A DNA stretch of 64,000 nucleotides from Pseudomonadota bacterium (GTDB lineage Bacteria; Bdellovibrionota; Bacteriovoracia; Bacteriovoracales; Bacteriovoracaceae). Where the stretch lies: positions 124,001 through 188,000 of the forward strand of contig JAIYDL010000005.1 of NCBI GenBank assembly GCA_027487515.1, written 5' to 3'. Numbering within the stretch: the stretch's first letter is position 1; each line of letters opens with the position of its first letter. This document shows positions 51,236-59,753 of this stretch, one piece after another. The notes under the pieces were generated by a model. The model had not been told where the DNA came from and did not search any database. It saw nothing but the letters and a program-made list of their open reading frames with translations. A program made the translations under genes and the position numbers.

Positions 51236-51618
51236 GGAACCGGGGAGCAAATCTCGACCAAAAAGCCATTATTATCTCTCACGTACCCAATCGTTTGACC
51301 CCAGGGCTTCCTCGTCGGTGCCACGACCGCGGTAGCTCCCGCCGTGATCGCTCTCTCGAACGATGTTTGAACATCCTCAGAAATGAGAGCGATTTCCATC
51401 TGCGTGCAGGGGCCCGCAATTCTGTCCGGGAAGAAGCCCACGTGGTTCGACTCCGCCAGCTTAAAATTCACAAAGGCGAGGGTGGTTTCGCCCGTCGCTA
51501 GTTCTCCGTAGTCGTTGGACTCATGAAGGAACTTCTGCTTCAGTCCGAAGGCGCCGGCGTAAAACCTCAGCGTTGCCGGAACGTCGGCCACGTAAAAAAT
51601 TGTGTATCCTAATTTCAT
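51232..51618 (-). CDS. VOC-family (glyoxalase/bleomycin-resistance-like) protein
   Basis: 128 residues. One vicinal-oxygen-chelate unit: YTIFYVADVPATLRFYAGAFGL at the start, an internal ...MEIALISEDVQTSFERAITAGATAV, and GYVRDNNGFLVEICSPV at the end. Such proteins include glyoxalase I, antibiotic-binding proteins and dioxygenases; substrate unknown. Start ATG 51618 has GGAG upstream; a longer frame adds nine residues and is less likely. Confidence 0.8.
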   Translation of the reverse strand: MKLGYTIFYVADVPATLRFYAGAFGLKQKFLHESNDYGELATGETTLAFVNFKLAESNHVGFFPDRIAGPCTQMEIALISEDVQTSFERAITAGATAVVAPTRKPWGQTIGYVRDNNGFLVEICSPVP

Positions 51619-51713
51619 AACCCACTCCAAGAAAGTTATCCGCACCCTCTCAGCTTGTGGATCGGTGATCGTATGCGCGGAAAAATGATTGAGGGAAAGA
51701 ACGCTCAGAAAAA

Positions 51714-51803
51714 TGGCGGAGATGCAGAGATTTGAACTCTGGAACGGATTTCTCCGTTACACGCTTTCCAAGCGTGCTCCTTCAACCACTCGGACACATC
51801 TCC
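51714..51803 (-). tRNA. tRNA-Ser (anticodon GGA)
   Basis: 90-nt class II tRNA on the minus strand. Acceptor GGAGATG pairs with CATCTCC, followed by discriminator G and an encoded CCA. Anticodon stem CACGC/GCGTG encloses TTGGAAA, giving anticodon GGA, which reads UCC/UCU. A long variable arm (ACGGA...TCCGT) marks it as serine. T arm CAGAG-TTCAAAT-CTCTG is intact. It stands alone between the VOC gene and tadA. Confidence 0.95.
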
Positions 51804-51859
51804 GTGAGGAGGATTACGGTTGAAACTGAAACTTAGCACGCTCCAAAAGGGTCAGACAA

Positions 51860-52345
51860 CTACTTCTTAGGCCGGTATCCGCCCCTTCTTTCGCGGAAAA
51901 ATTGGGACAGAACCTTTGAACACTCGAAGTGCTTGATTCCTCCAATGATTGAAAACTGGTGATTTAGCCGCTTGTCCTGGTGAACATGATACCCGAGGCT
52001 GAGAGCGCCACCCTTCGGGTCGTAAGCCCCGAACACGCACTGCCGGATCCGCGATTGAACCATCGCCGTGAGGCACATCGGGCACGGCTCGAGGGTCACG
52101 TAGAGCAGGCAATCACTGAGCCGCCAGTTTGATATCTTCTTTGCCCCCTCCGTAAGGGCGAGGAGCTCGGCATGGGCCACGGGGTTGAAGTGGGCCTCTT
52201 TGAGATTGTGCTGCCTCGAGAGGACTTCACCTTCTGGAGAAACCAGGACCGCCCCCACGGGAACCTCCTGAAGCTTGTACGCCTGCTCCGCCGACTCCAG
52301 GGCCATGCTCATGAACCAGAGATGATCCGTGACGGTGAAATTCAT
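51860..52345 (-). CDS. tadA: tRNA-specific adenosine deaminase
   Basis: 161 residues. Converts A34 to inosine in tRNA-Arg(ACG). Zinc-dependent cytidine-deaminase fold: H58-A-E60 (NPVAHAELLAL) and PCPMC (C88, C91) are intact; the N-terminal helix and EVPVGAVLV are typical. The C-terminal helix FRERRGGYRPKK is basic for RNA binding. Neighbouring tRNA-Ser is not a substrate. Start 1 nt after the stop of the PilZ gene. Confidence 0.94.
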   Translation of the reverse strand: MNFTVTDHLWFMSMALESAEQAYKLQEVPVGAVLVSPEGEVLSRQHNLKEAHFNPVAHAELLALTEGAKKISNWRLSDCLLYVTLEPCPMCLTAMVQSRIRQCVFGAYDPKGGALSLGYHVHQDKRLNHQFSIIGGIKHFECSKVLSQFFRERRGGYRPKK

Positions 52346-52346
52346 G

Positions 52347-53078
52347 CTAGGACTTTAGGTCGAGAGAGAACTTGTTGCGAATCTTAATCTTCTTGCTCTC
52401 GTTCCAGTAGTTCGTTAAGAACTTTAGCCGCTGCTTTTGTTCAAGGTCAGTGTTGATGAACTTGATCCCGTAGACAATCGATCGGCCGATGATAGGTTCA
52501 CGCCGTGAACGGACCTCAGCGTAGAGAGAGAAATTTTGATTAAGGATTTCGATGCTGATGTTGACCGGATGGCCGACGGGCATCCCATGAAATAACTCGA
52601 GGCATGCTGCTCCCCGGCGAAGATCAGAAATACGGCCCCGGAACTCCTTCCCGTCTACCTCGACCCAGCACCGGATGTCGGCCCGGAACCTGAAGTCGTA
52701 CTCCCACCAGTGAAAGCGAGGATAATAGAGTGGGGATGAGACGATGTAGCAGGCCACCAGAAGAAACCCAAGACTGAGGAGGAACAGGAAGCCGATCATC
52801 GGGTTGCCCAGGACGAGGAAGTTTCGGCTCAGCGAAAGAAGGTAGTAGATCCCAAAGATCAACGACATGTTCCAGTACGAGTAGAAGAGATTTGCGAGGG
52901 CCGAGTAGTAGAAGTTGTAGGACACGAGCAGGAGAATGAACTGAAAGATGAATGAAAAATTCAGCACACTCCTCGTCACGAGCGCCTCAGAGATGAAGGC
53001 CATGAGCACGAGGACGAACTGCAAGATGGTGAGGAACTTAACCTTGTCGTACGAGTTCTGGAGATTGAGCTTGAGCAT
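52347..53078 (-). CDS. Membrane protein with degenerate PilZ-like domain
   Basis: 243 residues. Four or five hydrophobic segments (about 15-130), then a C-terminal beta domain of about 100 residues. FRFRADIRCWV gives an RxxxR-like start, and the (D/N)xSxxG motif reads DLRRGAACL, where Ser and Gly are not at the usual places. It looks like PilZ in layout, but c-di-GMP binding is doubtful. No Shine-Dalgarno sequence. It sits 7 nt after a glycosyltransferase gene, in an operon with tadA. Confidence 0.65.
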   Translation of the reverse strand: MLKLNLQNSYDKVKFLTILQFVLVLMAFISEALVTRSVLNFSFIFQFILLLVSYNFYYSALANLFYSYWNMSLIFGIYYLLSLSRNFLVLGNPMIGFLFLLSLGFLLVACYIVSSPLYYPRFHWWEYDFRFRADIRCWVEVDGKEFRGRISDLRRGAACLELFHGMPVGHPVNISIEILNQNFSLYAEVRSRREPIIGRSIVYGIKFINTDLEQKQRLKFLTNYWNESKKIKIRNKFSLDLKS

Positions 53079-53085
53079 GGAGGAG

Positions 53086-54414
53086 TTACCTTTCCCTAGA
53101 TTTTAACTCCCAAAGCTGCCGGAGGCTTTGATTTTTTACAAGGCGAAGGCTTTTCCCTTCTGGGGTCTCGATCCGCTCTCCCGCAAATCCCCGCTTGTCG
53201 GTGAGGTAGCAGACCGAGTCGCTCAGAAATTTTTGGTCAAAGCGCCAGTAGTCGAACTGGTTTTTCCGAGATTGATAGTTCAGGGCCGGGACCTCGGCCT
53301 GGAGGTAGAAGGAGAGCTTCGAAGCGATCTGGTAGGTGTTCGCAAGAATCTGTTCGCTCCCGCACTGCCGGGAGACTGAAGTGGCCCAGGTTCTCCAGCC
53401 GTGGAATTCCTTCAGCCGGCGAAGGCCACTGCGCTCCGGGGGAAAGACAAACAAAATCCTCGCGAAGACGACGAAGACAAATGAAACGACGAGGAGCCGC
53501 CGGGCCCAGCGCTGCGTCCAGAGAGGTGCATCGGCGCTTAAAACGATCAAGGGCACAGCGAGGTAAATCGTCCAGTTCGCCTCCACCCGTTTACTAAAGC
53601 TTGAGAGGAGGAAGAACACAACGCTGCCAACAGCAACGAACTTAAGAGTGCGGTCAAACTGAGTGTTCGAATTTTTTTTCAGCGCTGCATACCACACCAC
53701 GGGCCCTGCGAGGACGCCCGAGAGGATGACCTGGAGTCCGAGGAATTCGAGACTCCGTGGCAGCGAGAACGGGGCGCCGGGGCGTTCAAGGAAATGGTAC
53801 CTCAACGTCGAAAACTCGTGGTGGTACTGCCACAAGAGGTGCGGAGAAAAGATCAGGAGCGCAGAGGCGGCGGTGACGTAGAATGATCTTCTCAGAAGGA
53901 GCGACGGAACTGCCACGAGAGTAAAGAGAATGAGCAAAACTCCGTGGTACTTCGCGTAGAATAGAGCTCCGATGATGAGCCCGAGAGCGACCGATCGCGG
54001 CACCGTGTCCGCCTGAAAGTATCGCTTCAGCTGGAAGCAATAGAGGGCCGACATGAACAACAAAGGAATGTCCGGAAGGGCCAGGAGCCCGGTGAAAGAG
54101 GCGAGGGGGAAACTGAAGAAGAGAAGAAACGTCACCCACGGTTGAGCGGTGAGCGTCCAGAGGACCAAGAGGGTTGCAAACTGGAGGCCGATGAAGCCGA
54201 CTCGAACCGCGAGCTCGGAGTGGCCGAAGAATGAAAACAGGCGAATCACCGCACCGACGAAGGGCGGATGATCGAAGAATCCCCAGTCCATGTTCCGGGA
54301 GTAGAGCCAGTAATAAGCTTCGTCGTGAGCGAGTTCGAATCCTGCGGCCACGGCGAGCTGGAAAATAAAGAGGAGCGTAAAACTTAGCTTCAAGGTCTTT
54401 GTCATGTTCGCCAT
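53086..54414 (-). CDS. GT39-like (ArnT/PMT-type) membrane glycosyltransferase
   Basis: 442 residues, about ten hydrophobic segments. The first loop carries LAHDEAYYWLYSRNMDWGFFDHPPFVGAVI, typical of polyprenyl-phosphate-sugar glycosyltransferases with a catalytic DE motif. These transfer a sugar from undecaprenyl/dolichyl-phosphate to lipid A or a protein in the periplasm. The divergent GT2 gene could make the polyprenyl-phosphate sugar donor. Confidence 0.8.
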   Translation of the reverse strand: MANMTKTLKLSFTLLFIFQLAVAAGFELAHDEAYYWLYSRNMDWGFFDHPPFVGAVIRLFSFFGHSELAVRVGFIGLQFATLLVLWTLTAQPWVTFLLFFSFPLASFTGLLALPDIPLLFMSALYCFQLKRYFQADTVPRSVALGLIIGALFYAKYHGVLLILFTLVAVPSLLLRRSFYVTAASALLIFSPHLLWQYHHEFSTLRYHFLERPGAPFSLPRSLEFLGLQVILSGVLAGPVVWYAALKKNSNTQFDRTLKFVAVGSVVFFLLSSFSKRVEANWTIYLAVPLIVLSADAPLWTQRWARRLLVVSFVFVVFARILFVFPPERSGLRRLKEFHGWRTWATSVSRQCGSEQILANTYQIASKLSFYLQAEVPALNYQSRKNQFDYWRFDQKFLSDSVCYLTDKRGFAGERIETPEGKSLRLVKNQSLRQLWELKSRER

Positions 54415-54467
54415 CCGGGCAATTCTGTGCTACAAATGAGTAAAGATCATTAGCCAAGGCCCGTTGT

Positions 54468-55196
54468 TTGATTACTCTGGAAAAAGCCGTCGTCATCATA
54501 CCAACGTATAATGAGATTGCTAACATTGAAAAAATGCTGGAGACCCTGCAGCGCCTCCACCCGGCCCTGAACGTCCTCATCATCGATGACGGTTCCCCAG
54601 ACGGGACCGCAGCGGTGGTTAAATCCTTCCAGAAACACAAAGCGAATCTCTTCCTCATCGAGCGATCCGGTAAGCTGGGCCTTGGCACCGCCTACATCAA
54701 AGGTTTTCGTTGGGCCCTGGAGCGGGGGTACGAAGCGGTGATTACCATGGACTGTGATTTCTCTCACGACCCTGATTCGATCCCAGAGTTCATCGCCAAA
54801 ATCGGAGCCTACGACCTCGCCATCGGGTCCCGCTACACCGGCGGGATCAGGATCATGAATTGGCCCATGCAGAGACTCCTCCTTTCATATTTTGCCTCGA
54901 TCTACGCCAGGTTCATCACGGGGATCCCGTTTTCGGATTCTACCGGGGGCTTCAACTGCTACTCCCGCAAGGCGCTCCTGGACCTCAATCTTGATAAGGT
55001 GTTCTCCATCGGCTACGCCTTTCAAATCGAGCTCAAATTTAAAATCTGGTCGCGGGGTCTTCGGTGCGTCGAGGTCCCGATCACTTTCTGGGAGCGCACC
55101 GTCGGGAAATCTAAGATGAGCAGGAAGATCGTCGTCGAGGCGGTTGTGAACGTCTTCCGGCTTCGGCTCAAAAAACTCCTGGGAACTCTTCAGTGA
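54468..55196 (+). CDS. Polyprenyl-phosphate mannosyl/glycosyl transferase (Dpm1-like GT2)
   Basis: 242 residues, no membrane segments. GT2 motifs: VVIIPTYNEIANI, VLIIDDGSPDGT, VITMDCDFSHDPDSIPEF (DxD) and GGFNCYSRKALLDL; IELKFKIWSRGLR is in the usual place. Matches polyprenol-monophosphomannose synthase of the cytoplasmic type. The TTG start at 54468 is uncertain, but no in-frame ATG lies nearby. Divergent from the GT39 gene and overlapping the PAP2 gene by 4 nt (GTGA). Confidence 0.82.
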   Translation: MITLEKAVVIIPTYNEIANIEKMLETLQRLHPALNVLIIDDGSPDGTAAVVKSFQKHKANLFLIERSGKLGLGTAYIKGFRWALERGYEAVITMDCDFSHDPDSIPEFIAKIGAYDLAIGSRYTGGIRIMNWPMQRLLLSYFASIYARFITGIPFSDSTGGFNCYSRKALLDLNLDKVFSIGYAFQIELKFKIWSRGLRCVEVPITFWERTVGKSKMSRKIVVEAVVNVFRLRLKKLLGTLQ

Positions 55197-55759
55197 TAGA
55201 AGGCCTGAGCGCCCTAGATCGCTCGTTTTTCCTCGCGCTAAATTCCTACCACTCGACGTGGCTAAACCCGCTCATGCAGGGCCTGTCCGGGCAAGCGCTC
55301 TGGGCCCCCTTCATCGGGTATTTTTTCTGGCACGCGTACCGACGACTTGGGAAAGCAGAGACCATCCTCTTTGGGGTATTCCTCGTGCTGACGATCATCG
55401 CGAGCGACACGAGCTCGTCGTACCTTTTGAAAAACATTTTTCAACGGTTTCGCCCCTGCCGAGAACTGGATCTCAAACCCCTCATCTACAGCTTCGGCCA
55501 AAAGTGCGGAGGGAAGTACGGGTTCGTATCTTCTCACGCAGCCAACTCCGTCGCCCTGGTACTCTTTTCCATCCGTGGCCTGGAGCTCACGGGGAAATTC
55601 TGGAAGCTCATCTGGGCCTTGCCTCTTTTCGTCGCTTACAGCAGGATTTACCTCGGCGTCCACTACCCCGGAGACGTTTTAGGAGGAGCGCTCATCGGCG
55701 CGGGCTGGGCGTGGGCGTTTTCAAGTTTCTACCGGTCTCGTCAGGGTGCGAGCCTGTAA
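55193..55759 (+). CDS. PAP2-family membrane phosphatase
   Basis: 188 residues, four or five hydrophobic segments. Motif 1 KNIFQRFRP, motif 2 SSHAANS (usual PSGHA-type, with Ser for Pro and no Gly) and motif 3 SRIYLGVHYPGD are in order, with the catalytic histidines present. Such enzymes dephosphorylate undecaprenyl-PP or lipid A phosphates in the inner membrane; with the neighbouring polyprenyl-sugar genes, lipid-carrier recycling fits. GTG start. Overlaps convergent pdxH by 19 nt. Confidence 0.8.
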   Translation: MIEGLSALDRSFFLALNSYHSTWLNPLMQGLSGQALWAPFIGYFFWHAYRRLGKAETILFGVFLVLTIIASDTSSSYLLKNIFQRFRPCRELDLKPLIYSFGQKCGGKYGFVSSHAANSVALVLFSIRGLELTGKFWKLIWALPLFVAYSRIYLGVHYPGDVLGGALIGAGWAWAFSSFYRSRQGASL

Positions 55760-56388
55760 CGGTCCCAGGAAAGACCTTTGCGCTCATAGCAGATCCGATC
55801 ATGCATCCGGTTGTTTCGCCCTTGCCAGAACTCGAGGAACGACGGTGCGATCATGTATCCACCCCAGAACGAGGGCCTCGGCAGGACCTCCACTCCCTCG
55901 TACTTGGACTCGGTCTCTTTAAAAAGATTCTCTAGCTCCGCTCGCCCGGCAACTCGCTGGCTCTGGGGAGATGCGATCGCCCCCAACTGGCTGCCCCGGG
56001 GCCGTTTCTGAAAGTACTCCTCAGAGAGTTCCGCACTCACTTTTGTCACAGTTCCTTCGATGCGAATTTGCCGCTGGAGTGGAAGCCATAAAAACGTCAT
56101 GGAAACGTTTTCGTTCTTCGCCAACTCATTGGCCTTCGATGATCCGTAGTTGGTATAAAACACGAACTTCTGCTCATGGATGCCCTTCAGAAGAACGACG
56201 CGAGCGCGGGGCCGATTCTCCGTTGAAGTTGAGAGCACGAATGCGTTGGGCTCGTCGCACTTACTGGAGATCGCCTGGTCAAGCCATTTGTCAAACTGAG
56301 CGACGGGGTCCGGATCACAATCCGCTAGGTCAAGGCTGGAGGACTGGTAGCTCACGCGGAGGTTTTCAAGCGTTTCATTTAAATTCAT
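55741..56388 (-). CDS. pdxH: Pyridoxine/pyridoxamine 5'-phosphate oxidase
   Basis: 215 residues. FMN oxidase forming pyridoxal-5'-phosphate. PRARVVLLKG and FYTNYGSSKANEL bind FMN; LPLQRQIRIEG and SFWGGYMIAPSFLEFWQGRNNRMHDR are the family C-terminal signatures. Its start has TAGAGT 6 nt upstream and no Shine-Dalgarno sequence. Convergent with the PAP2 gene, with overlap. Confidence 0.93.
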   Translation of the reverse strand: MNLNETLENLRVSYQSSSLDLADCDPDPVAQFDKWLDQAISSKCDEPNAFVLSTSTENRPRARVVLLKGIHEQKFVFYTNYGSSKANELAKNENVSMTFLWLPLQRQIRIEGTVTKVSAELSEEYFQKRPRGSQLGAIASPQSQRVAGRAELENLFKETESKYEGVEVLPRPSFWGGYMIAPSFLEFWQGRNNRMHDRICYERKGLSWDRYRLAP

Positions 56389-56394
56389 GAGAGC

Positions 56395-56424
56395 ACTCTA
56401 CCTAAATCGGTCATTCTCAGTCAT
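56395..56424 (-). promoter_or_regulatory. pdxH promoter, probably leaderless
   Basis: On the minus strand: ATGACT (56419-56424), 18-nt spacer, TAGAGT (56395-56400), then 6 nt (GCTCTC) and ATG 56388. Without a ribosome-binding sequence. Confidence 0.45.
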
Positions 56425-56892
56425 GAGGTATTTAGTGAAGATCTCCACAATGTCTACCATTGATTCACGCTCCAGGAGATCCCGGCAATGCCTCTCCCAC
56501 GTGGGAACGAAAGCTGGGAACGACGACAAGAAATAGTGAAGGGACCCAGACCTTCCGGACCTCCAGACAGCCGAAGGAGCCGTGCGGCTAAAAAAATAAA
56601 AGAGACTTGTGCTGCACCTTGAAGGTCATTCATTTCAAGTCATGCCTATCGACAGTTCTTGTGGACTAAAGAAAAAGCCCAAGACGCTAACCAAATGAAG
56701 AGCAATTGCGGCCCGAACCATAAAAAATCCTTTTTCTTCACTTTCAACACTACGAAGGAAGCCATTTTTGCACTCGCTATGCCATCCACCGAATCGAATA
56801 CTTTCAATTATTTAACCCCACTCCAAGCCTTGTCACTGGGTATAATTGCCTCTATATTGGGCAAAATTTCACGGCAAAGGATTTTAGCCCCG
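56425..56892 (+). promoter_or_regulatory. 468-nt noncoding region upstream of the NtrC-type regulator
   Basis: I see no gene here. AT-richer than its surroundings from about 56590. Elements: a 6-bp inverted repeat CTTGAA-N10-TTCAAG (56618-56639), a possible operator, and a perfect TATAAT at 56841-56846 without a good -35, 47 nt before the regulator ATG. The regulator frame is open back to 56659, but those codons do not resemble the family and are taken as untranslated. A small RNA or an autoregulatory leader is possible. Confidence 0.4.
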
Positions 56893-58287
56893 ATGAAACT
56901 AAAAAATAGCCCCTGCATTGCTCTCATCGATGACGATCTCGATCTTCTGGATCTTCTTTCAAGTCTCTTCAGGCAACGGGGCTACAAGATCGCCGACTTC
57001 ACGAATGCGGAAGAGGCATTGATCGAAATCGAACACAAGCGCCTCGTGCCAGACGTGGTCATCTCGGATCTCAAGCTTCCGGCGATGTCGGGCCTTGATT
57101 TCATCAAACGCATCCGACGCTCTCTCAGCGCTCTGCCGATTATTTTAATGACCTCCGAAGGGAGCGTCGAAACCGCGGTCGAGGCCATCGAAGCCGGGGC
57201 TTATGATTTCGTTCTGAAGCCCCTGCACATCCCGCAACTTCTCATCTCCGTTCAGCGGGCACTTTTCCTCAGCGACGTCCAGAACGAGAATTGCAGCTTG
57301 AAAAGTTTGTTCCAAGAAGATGTTGTAGGCCTCAAGGGTGTCATCGGACGGTCCGCCGGGTTTAAGAAAGCGTTCGAACTCGCACGCCGAGTTTCTGGAT
57401 CTCAGGCGAACGTACTCATCAGTGGAGAATCCGGCTCGGGCAAAGAAGTCATCGCCCGAGCGGTGCATGAGCTCGGCGACAAAAAGGACGGTCCCTTCGT
57501 TGCGATCAATTGCTCCGCAATTCCGGAAAACCTTCTGGAGTCAGAGCTCTTCGGCCATGCCAAGGGGTCATTCACAGGGGCCTACGACAAAAAGGTTGGC
57601 CTCTTCGAGGAGGCCAACAAGGGAACTCTTTTTCTGGACGAGATCGGCGACCTCAGTCTTCCGCTCCAGGCAAAACTCCTGCGGGTGCTGCAAGAACGGA
57701 AAGTGAAACGGATCGGAGAGAACCAGTACCGCGACATCACCGCCCGCATCATCTGTGCAACCCACAAAGACCTTCGGCGCGAGGTCGCTGAGGGCCGGTT
57801 TCGTGAAGATCTTTTCTTCCGGTTAAACGTGATCCCGATCTACATGCCCCCACTGAGAGAGCGCCGCGAAGACATCCTTCCGCTCTCAGAATTCTTCTTG
57901 CGGAAGTTCTCGGTCATGAACAACGCCAAGGTCAAAGGCATCAGTAAGGAAGCGATCCAGAAACTCGAGGGCCATGAGTGGAAGGGGAACGTCCGGGAAC
58001 TCGAGAACGCCATCGAACGGGCGGTGGTTCTGACCACCGCCGAGTACATCTTGCCGGAAGATCTTCCGACCGAAGATAACTACCTCCGTCCCGTACAGGC
58101 GGAACCCCGGTCAGTTCCAGGAATGTCGTTTGACCACGACAGGACCGTGACTCTGGATGAGCTCAGTAAAAAGTACATCCAGTTCATCTTCGACAGGAAT
58201 GACGGGGCCAAGGAACAGACGGCGCGGGACCTCGGCATCGATCGCAAGACCCTCTACCGAAAACTGAAGGAAATGAATCTTAACTAA
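56893..58287 (+). CDS. NtrC-family sigma-54-dependent response regulator
   Basis: 464 residues: receiver (1-115; acidic D13/D14, phospho-acceptor D59 in VISDLKLP, T87, K109), AAA+ activator with Walker A GESGSGKE (178-185), GSFTGA loop (225-230, normally GAFTGA) that contacts sigma-54, Walker B-type LFLDEIG, and a C-terminal Fis-type helix-turn-helix (NDGAKEQTARDLGIDRKTLYRKLKE). Activates sigma-54 promoters; no kinase gene is adjacent, so it is an orphan here. Start ATG 56893 with AAAGGA at rather long spacing. Confidence 0.92.
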   Translation: MKLKNSPCIALIDDDLDLLDLLSSLFRQRGYKIADFTNAEEALIEIEHKRLVPDVVISDLKLPAMSGLDFIKRIRRSLSALPIILMTSEGSVETAVEAIEAGAYDFVLKPLHIPQLLISVQRALFLSDVQNENCSLKSLFQEDVVGLKGVIGRSAGFKKAFELARRVSGSQANVLISGESGSGKEVIARAVHELGDKKDGPFVAINCSAIPENLLESELFGHAKGSFTGAYDKKVGLFEEANKGTLFLDEIGDLSLPLQAKLLRVLQERKVKRIGENQYRDITARIICATHKDLRREVAEGRFREDLFFRLNVIPIYMPPLRERREDILPLSEFFLRKFSVMNNAKVKGISKEAIQKLEGHEWKGNVRELENAIERAVVLTTAEYILPEDLPTEDNYLRPVQAEPRSVPGMSFDHDRTVTLDELSKKYIQFIFDRNDGAKEQTARDLGIDRKTLYRKLKEMNLN

Positions 58288-58325
58288 CCTGGGCACTGGA
58301 ACCGGTTCCGGAGTGGCCCTGCTTA

Positions 58326-58334
58326 TGCTACCAT
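58326..58334 (+). promoter_or_regulatory. Extended -10 element of the methyltransferase gene, probably leaderless
   Basis: TGC-TACCAT (58326-58334), identical to the nth element, 6 nt (GGGCCT) before ATG 58341. -35 weak (TTCCGG at 17 nt). Confidence 0.45.
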
Positions 58335-58340
58335 GGGCCT

Positions 58341-59177
58341 ATGAACGCACCCCTCATCCCAGAACTACGACCCGGTCAATCCATTGAACTCTTGAAAGAG
58401 CTTCACATCTTGACCCGCGACGGTAAGCTAAATCAGGACTCGCGTCGGAAGCTCAAACAGGTTTATCACCTGTTCAATTTCATCGAGCCGCTCCTCACCG
58501 AGCTCACCAGAGATGAGGCACGAGCACTGAGCCTCGTGGACCACGGGGCCGGGAAGTCTTACCTCGGATTTATTCTCTATGATCTTTTCTATAAGTACTC
58601 CTCCAGAGGTACGGTGTTTGGGATCGAGACCCGGGACGACCTGGTCGCGAAGTCCCGAGAACTGGCACGGAAGCTAAAATTTGATCGCATGGAATTCCTA
58701 AACCTCTCCGTCGAGGAATCCATTTCATCGCCTTCGCTTCCCCCGACCGTAGACATCGTTACCGCACTCCACGCCTGCGATACGGCGACGGATGATGCCA
58801 TCCGCTTTGCGGTCAGACGCCAGGCGAAGTACGTGGTGCTCGTGCCCTGCTGCCAGGCAGAAGTTGCTTCCACACTCAAGAAACACAAAGGCCGCAACCT
58901 CAGTCGTTCGGTGCTGACCGAAATCTATCGCCATCCGATCCATACCCGAGAATTCGGTAGCCACCTCACGAATGCTCTGCGCTGCCTTGTCCTCGAGGCA
59001 GCAGGGTATCAGGTCACCGTCACAGAACTCATCGGCTGGGAACACTCGATGAAAAATGAGCTCATCATCGGACAGCAAAAAGACCTTCCCCGGGCCTATC
59101 CTCGTCAGCGCCTAGAGGCCCTGATCCATGAGTTCAACCTCGAAGATCTTAAAGAGCGCTTCCTCCTAGAACTCTGA
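58341..59177 (+). CDS. SAM-dependent methyltransferase-like protein
   Basis: 278 residues. Rossmann SAM-binding region LSLVDHGAGKSYLGFILYDLF, FGIETRDDLVAKSRELAR and VDIVTALHACDTATDDAI. VVLVPCCQAEVAS is a C-C pair also found in GSTCD/Methyltransf_32-type enzymes. That family probably methylates RNA or protein in the cytosol; the substrate is unknown. It begins 6 nt after the promoter hexamer without a ribosome site. Downstream, on the other strand, lies a small DUF1328-type gene. Confidence 0.72.
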   Translation: MNAPLIPELRPGQSIELLKELHILTRDGKLNQDSRRKLKQVYHLFNFIEPLLTELTRDEARALSLVDHGAGKSYLGFILYDLFYKYSSRGTVFGIETRDDLVAKSRELARKLKFDRMEFLNLSVEESISSPSLPPTVDIVTALHACDTATDDAIRFAVRRQAKYVVLVPCCQAEVASTLKKHKGRNLSRSVLTEIYRHPIHTREFGSHLTNALRCLVLEAAGYQVTVTELIGWEHSMKNELIIGQQKDLPRAYPRQRLEALIHEFNLEDLKERFLLEL

Positions 59178-59209
59178 GCCCTTGTGAGGCGACCGATCCC
59201 TCGAGTCCC

Positions 59210-59386
59210 TCACTCAACCATCTTCTTACCAACCACAAGACTCGCGATGAAACTGATCACGGCGAGAATCAAGAAGATGAATAGCAGCGTCCTTCCGATG
59301 TCAATCGAGAGGCCTCCGATGCCATTCGCTCCCAGAAGTATGGCGACTAGACCGAGGGCAAAAAAGGCAAGTGCAGCTCGTAACAT
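59210..59386 (-). CDS. DUF1328-family small membrane protein (YtjA-like)
   Basis: 58 residues, read directly from the minus strand, ATG 59386 with AAGGAG at good spacing. Start MLRAALAFFALGLVAILLG, then GIGGLSIDIGRTLLFIFLILAVISFIASLV: two membrane helices, the DUF1328 pattern. These proteins are abundant in stress-responsive gene groups, and function is unknown. A neighbour at 59754 is CsbD-like, also a stress type. Confidence 0.82.
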   Translation of the reverse strand: MLRAALAFFALGLVAILLGANGIGGLSIDIGRTLLFIFLILAVISFIASLVVGKKMVE

Positions 59387-59424
59387 GTGAGTCTCCTTGT
59401 CGGTATCCTAGGGGGCATTTTTCC

Positions 59425-59652
59425 TCAGCGTGCCCCGAAGAGATCACCGAGGAAGCTTCGTTTTTCGACCATCCCTTTTGCCATGACGTACCCCTTTTGA
59501 AGATCGCTGCGAAGCTTTTGAAGATCCTCTCGAATGATGGCGTACTGCTCTCGGAGTGACGGATCTCCTTCATCATTTACACCGGATCTCGATGCACGAC
59601 GCGAAATACCCTTAAGTGTCTTTTCAATTTGAGTCGATCTTTTCTGTCCCAT
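59425..59652 (-). CDS. Hypothetical small helical protein, 75 residues
   Basis: Charged, helical, no membrane segment: MGQKRSTQIEKTLKGI ..., LREQYAIIREDLQKLRSDLQKGYVMAKG, then KRSFLGDLFGAR. The amphipathic helix resembles the first half of DUF883 (YqjD/ElaB)-type ribosome-associated proteins, without their membrane tail; assignment not secure. Start ATG 59652 with GGGAGA upstream; a longer frame to 59703 lacks one. Sits 38 nt upstream of the DUF1328 gene. Confidence 0.5.
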   Translation of the reverse strand: MGQKRSTQIEKTLKGISRRASRSGVNDEGDPSLREQYAIIREDLQKLRSDLQKGYVMAKGMVEKRSFLGDLFGAR

Positions 59653-59753
59653 GATTTCTCCCTTGTTACGTCTTGAACTAGAAGCAAAACACGTGCCGGC
59701 CATGGCACAGATCCTGCTTCTCTTGAGGGAGGGTTGTTAACAGAGGAGGGGAC

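Noticed and set aside
59412..59436. GGGGCA/TGCCCC stem as terminator for the gene at 59425-59652
   Set aside because: It overlaps the stop codon and has no T-run.
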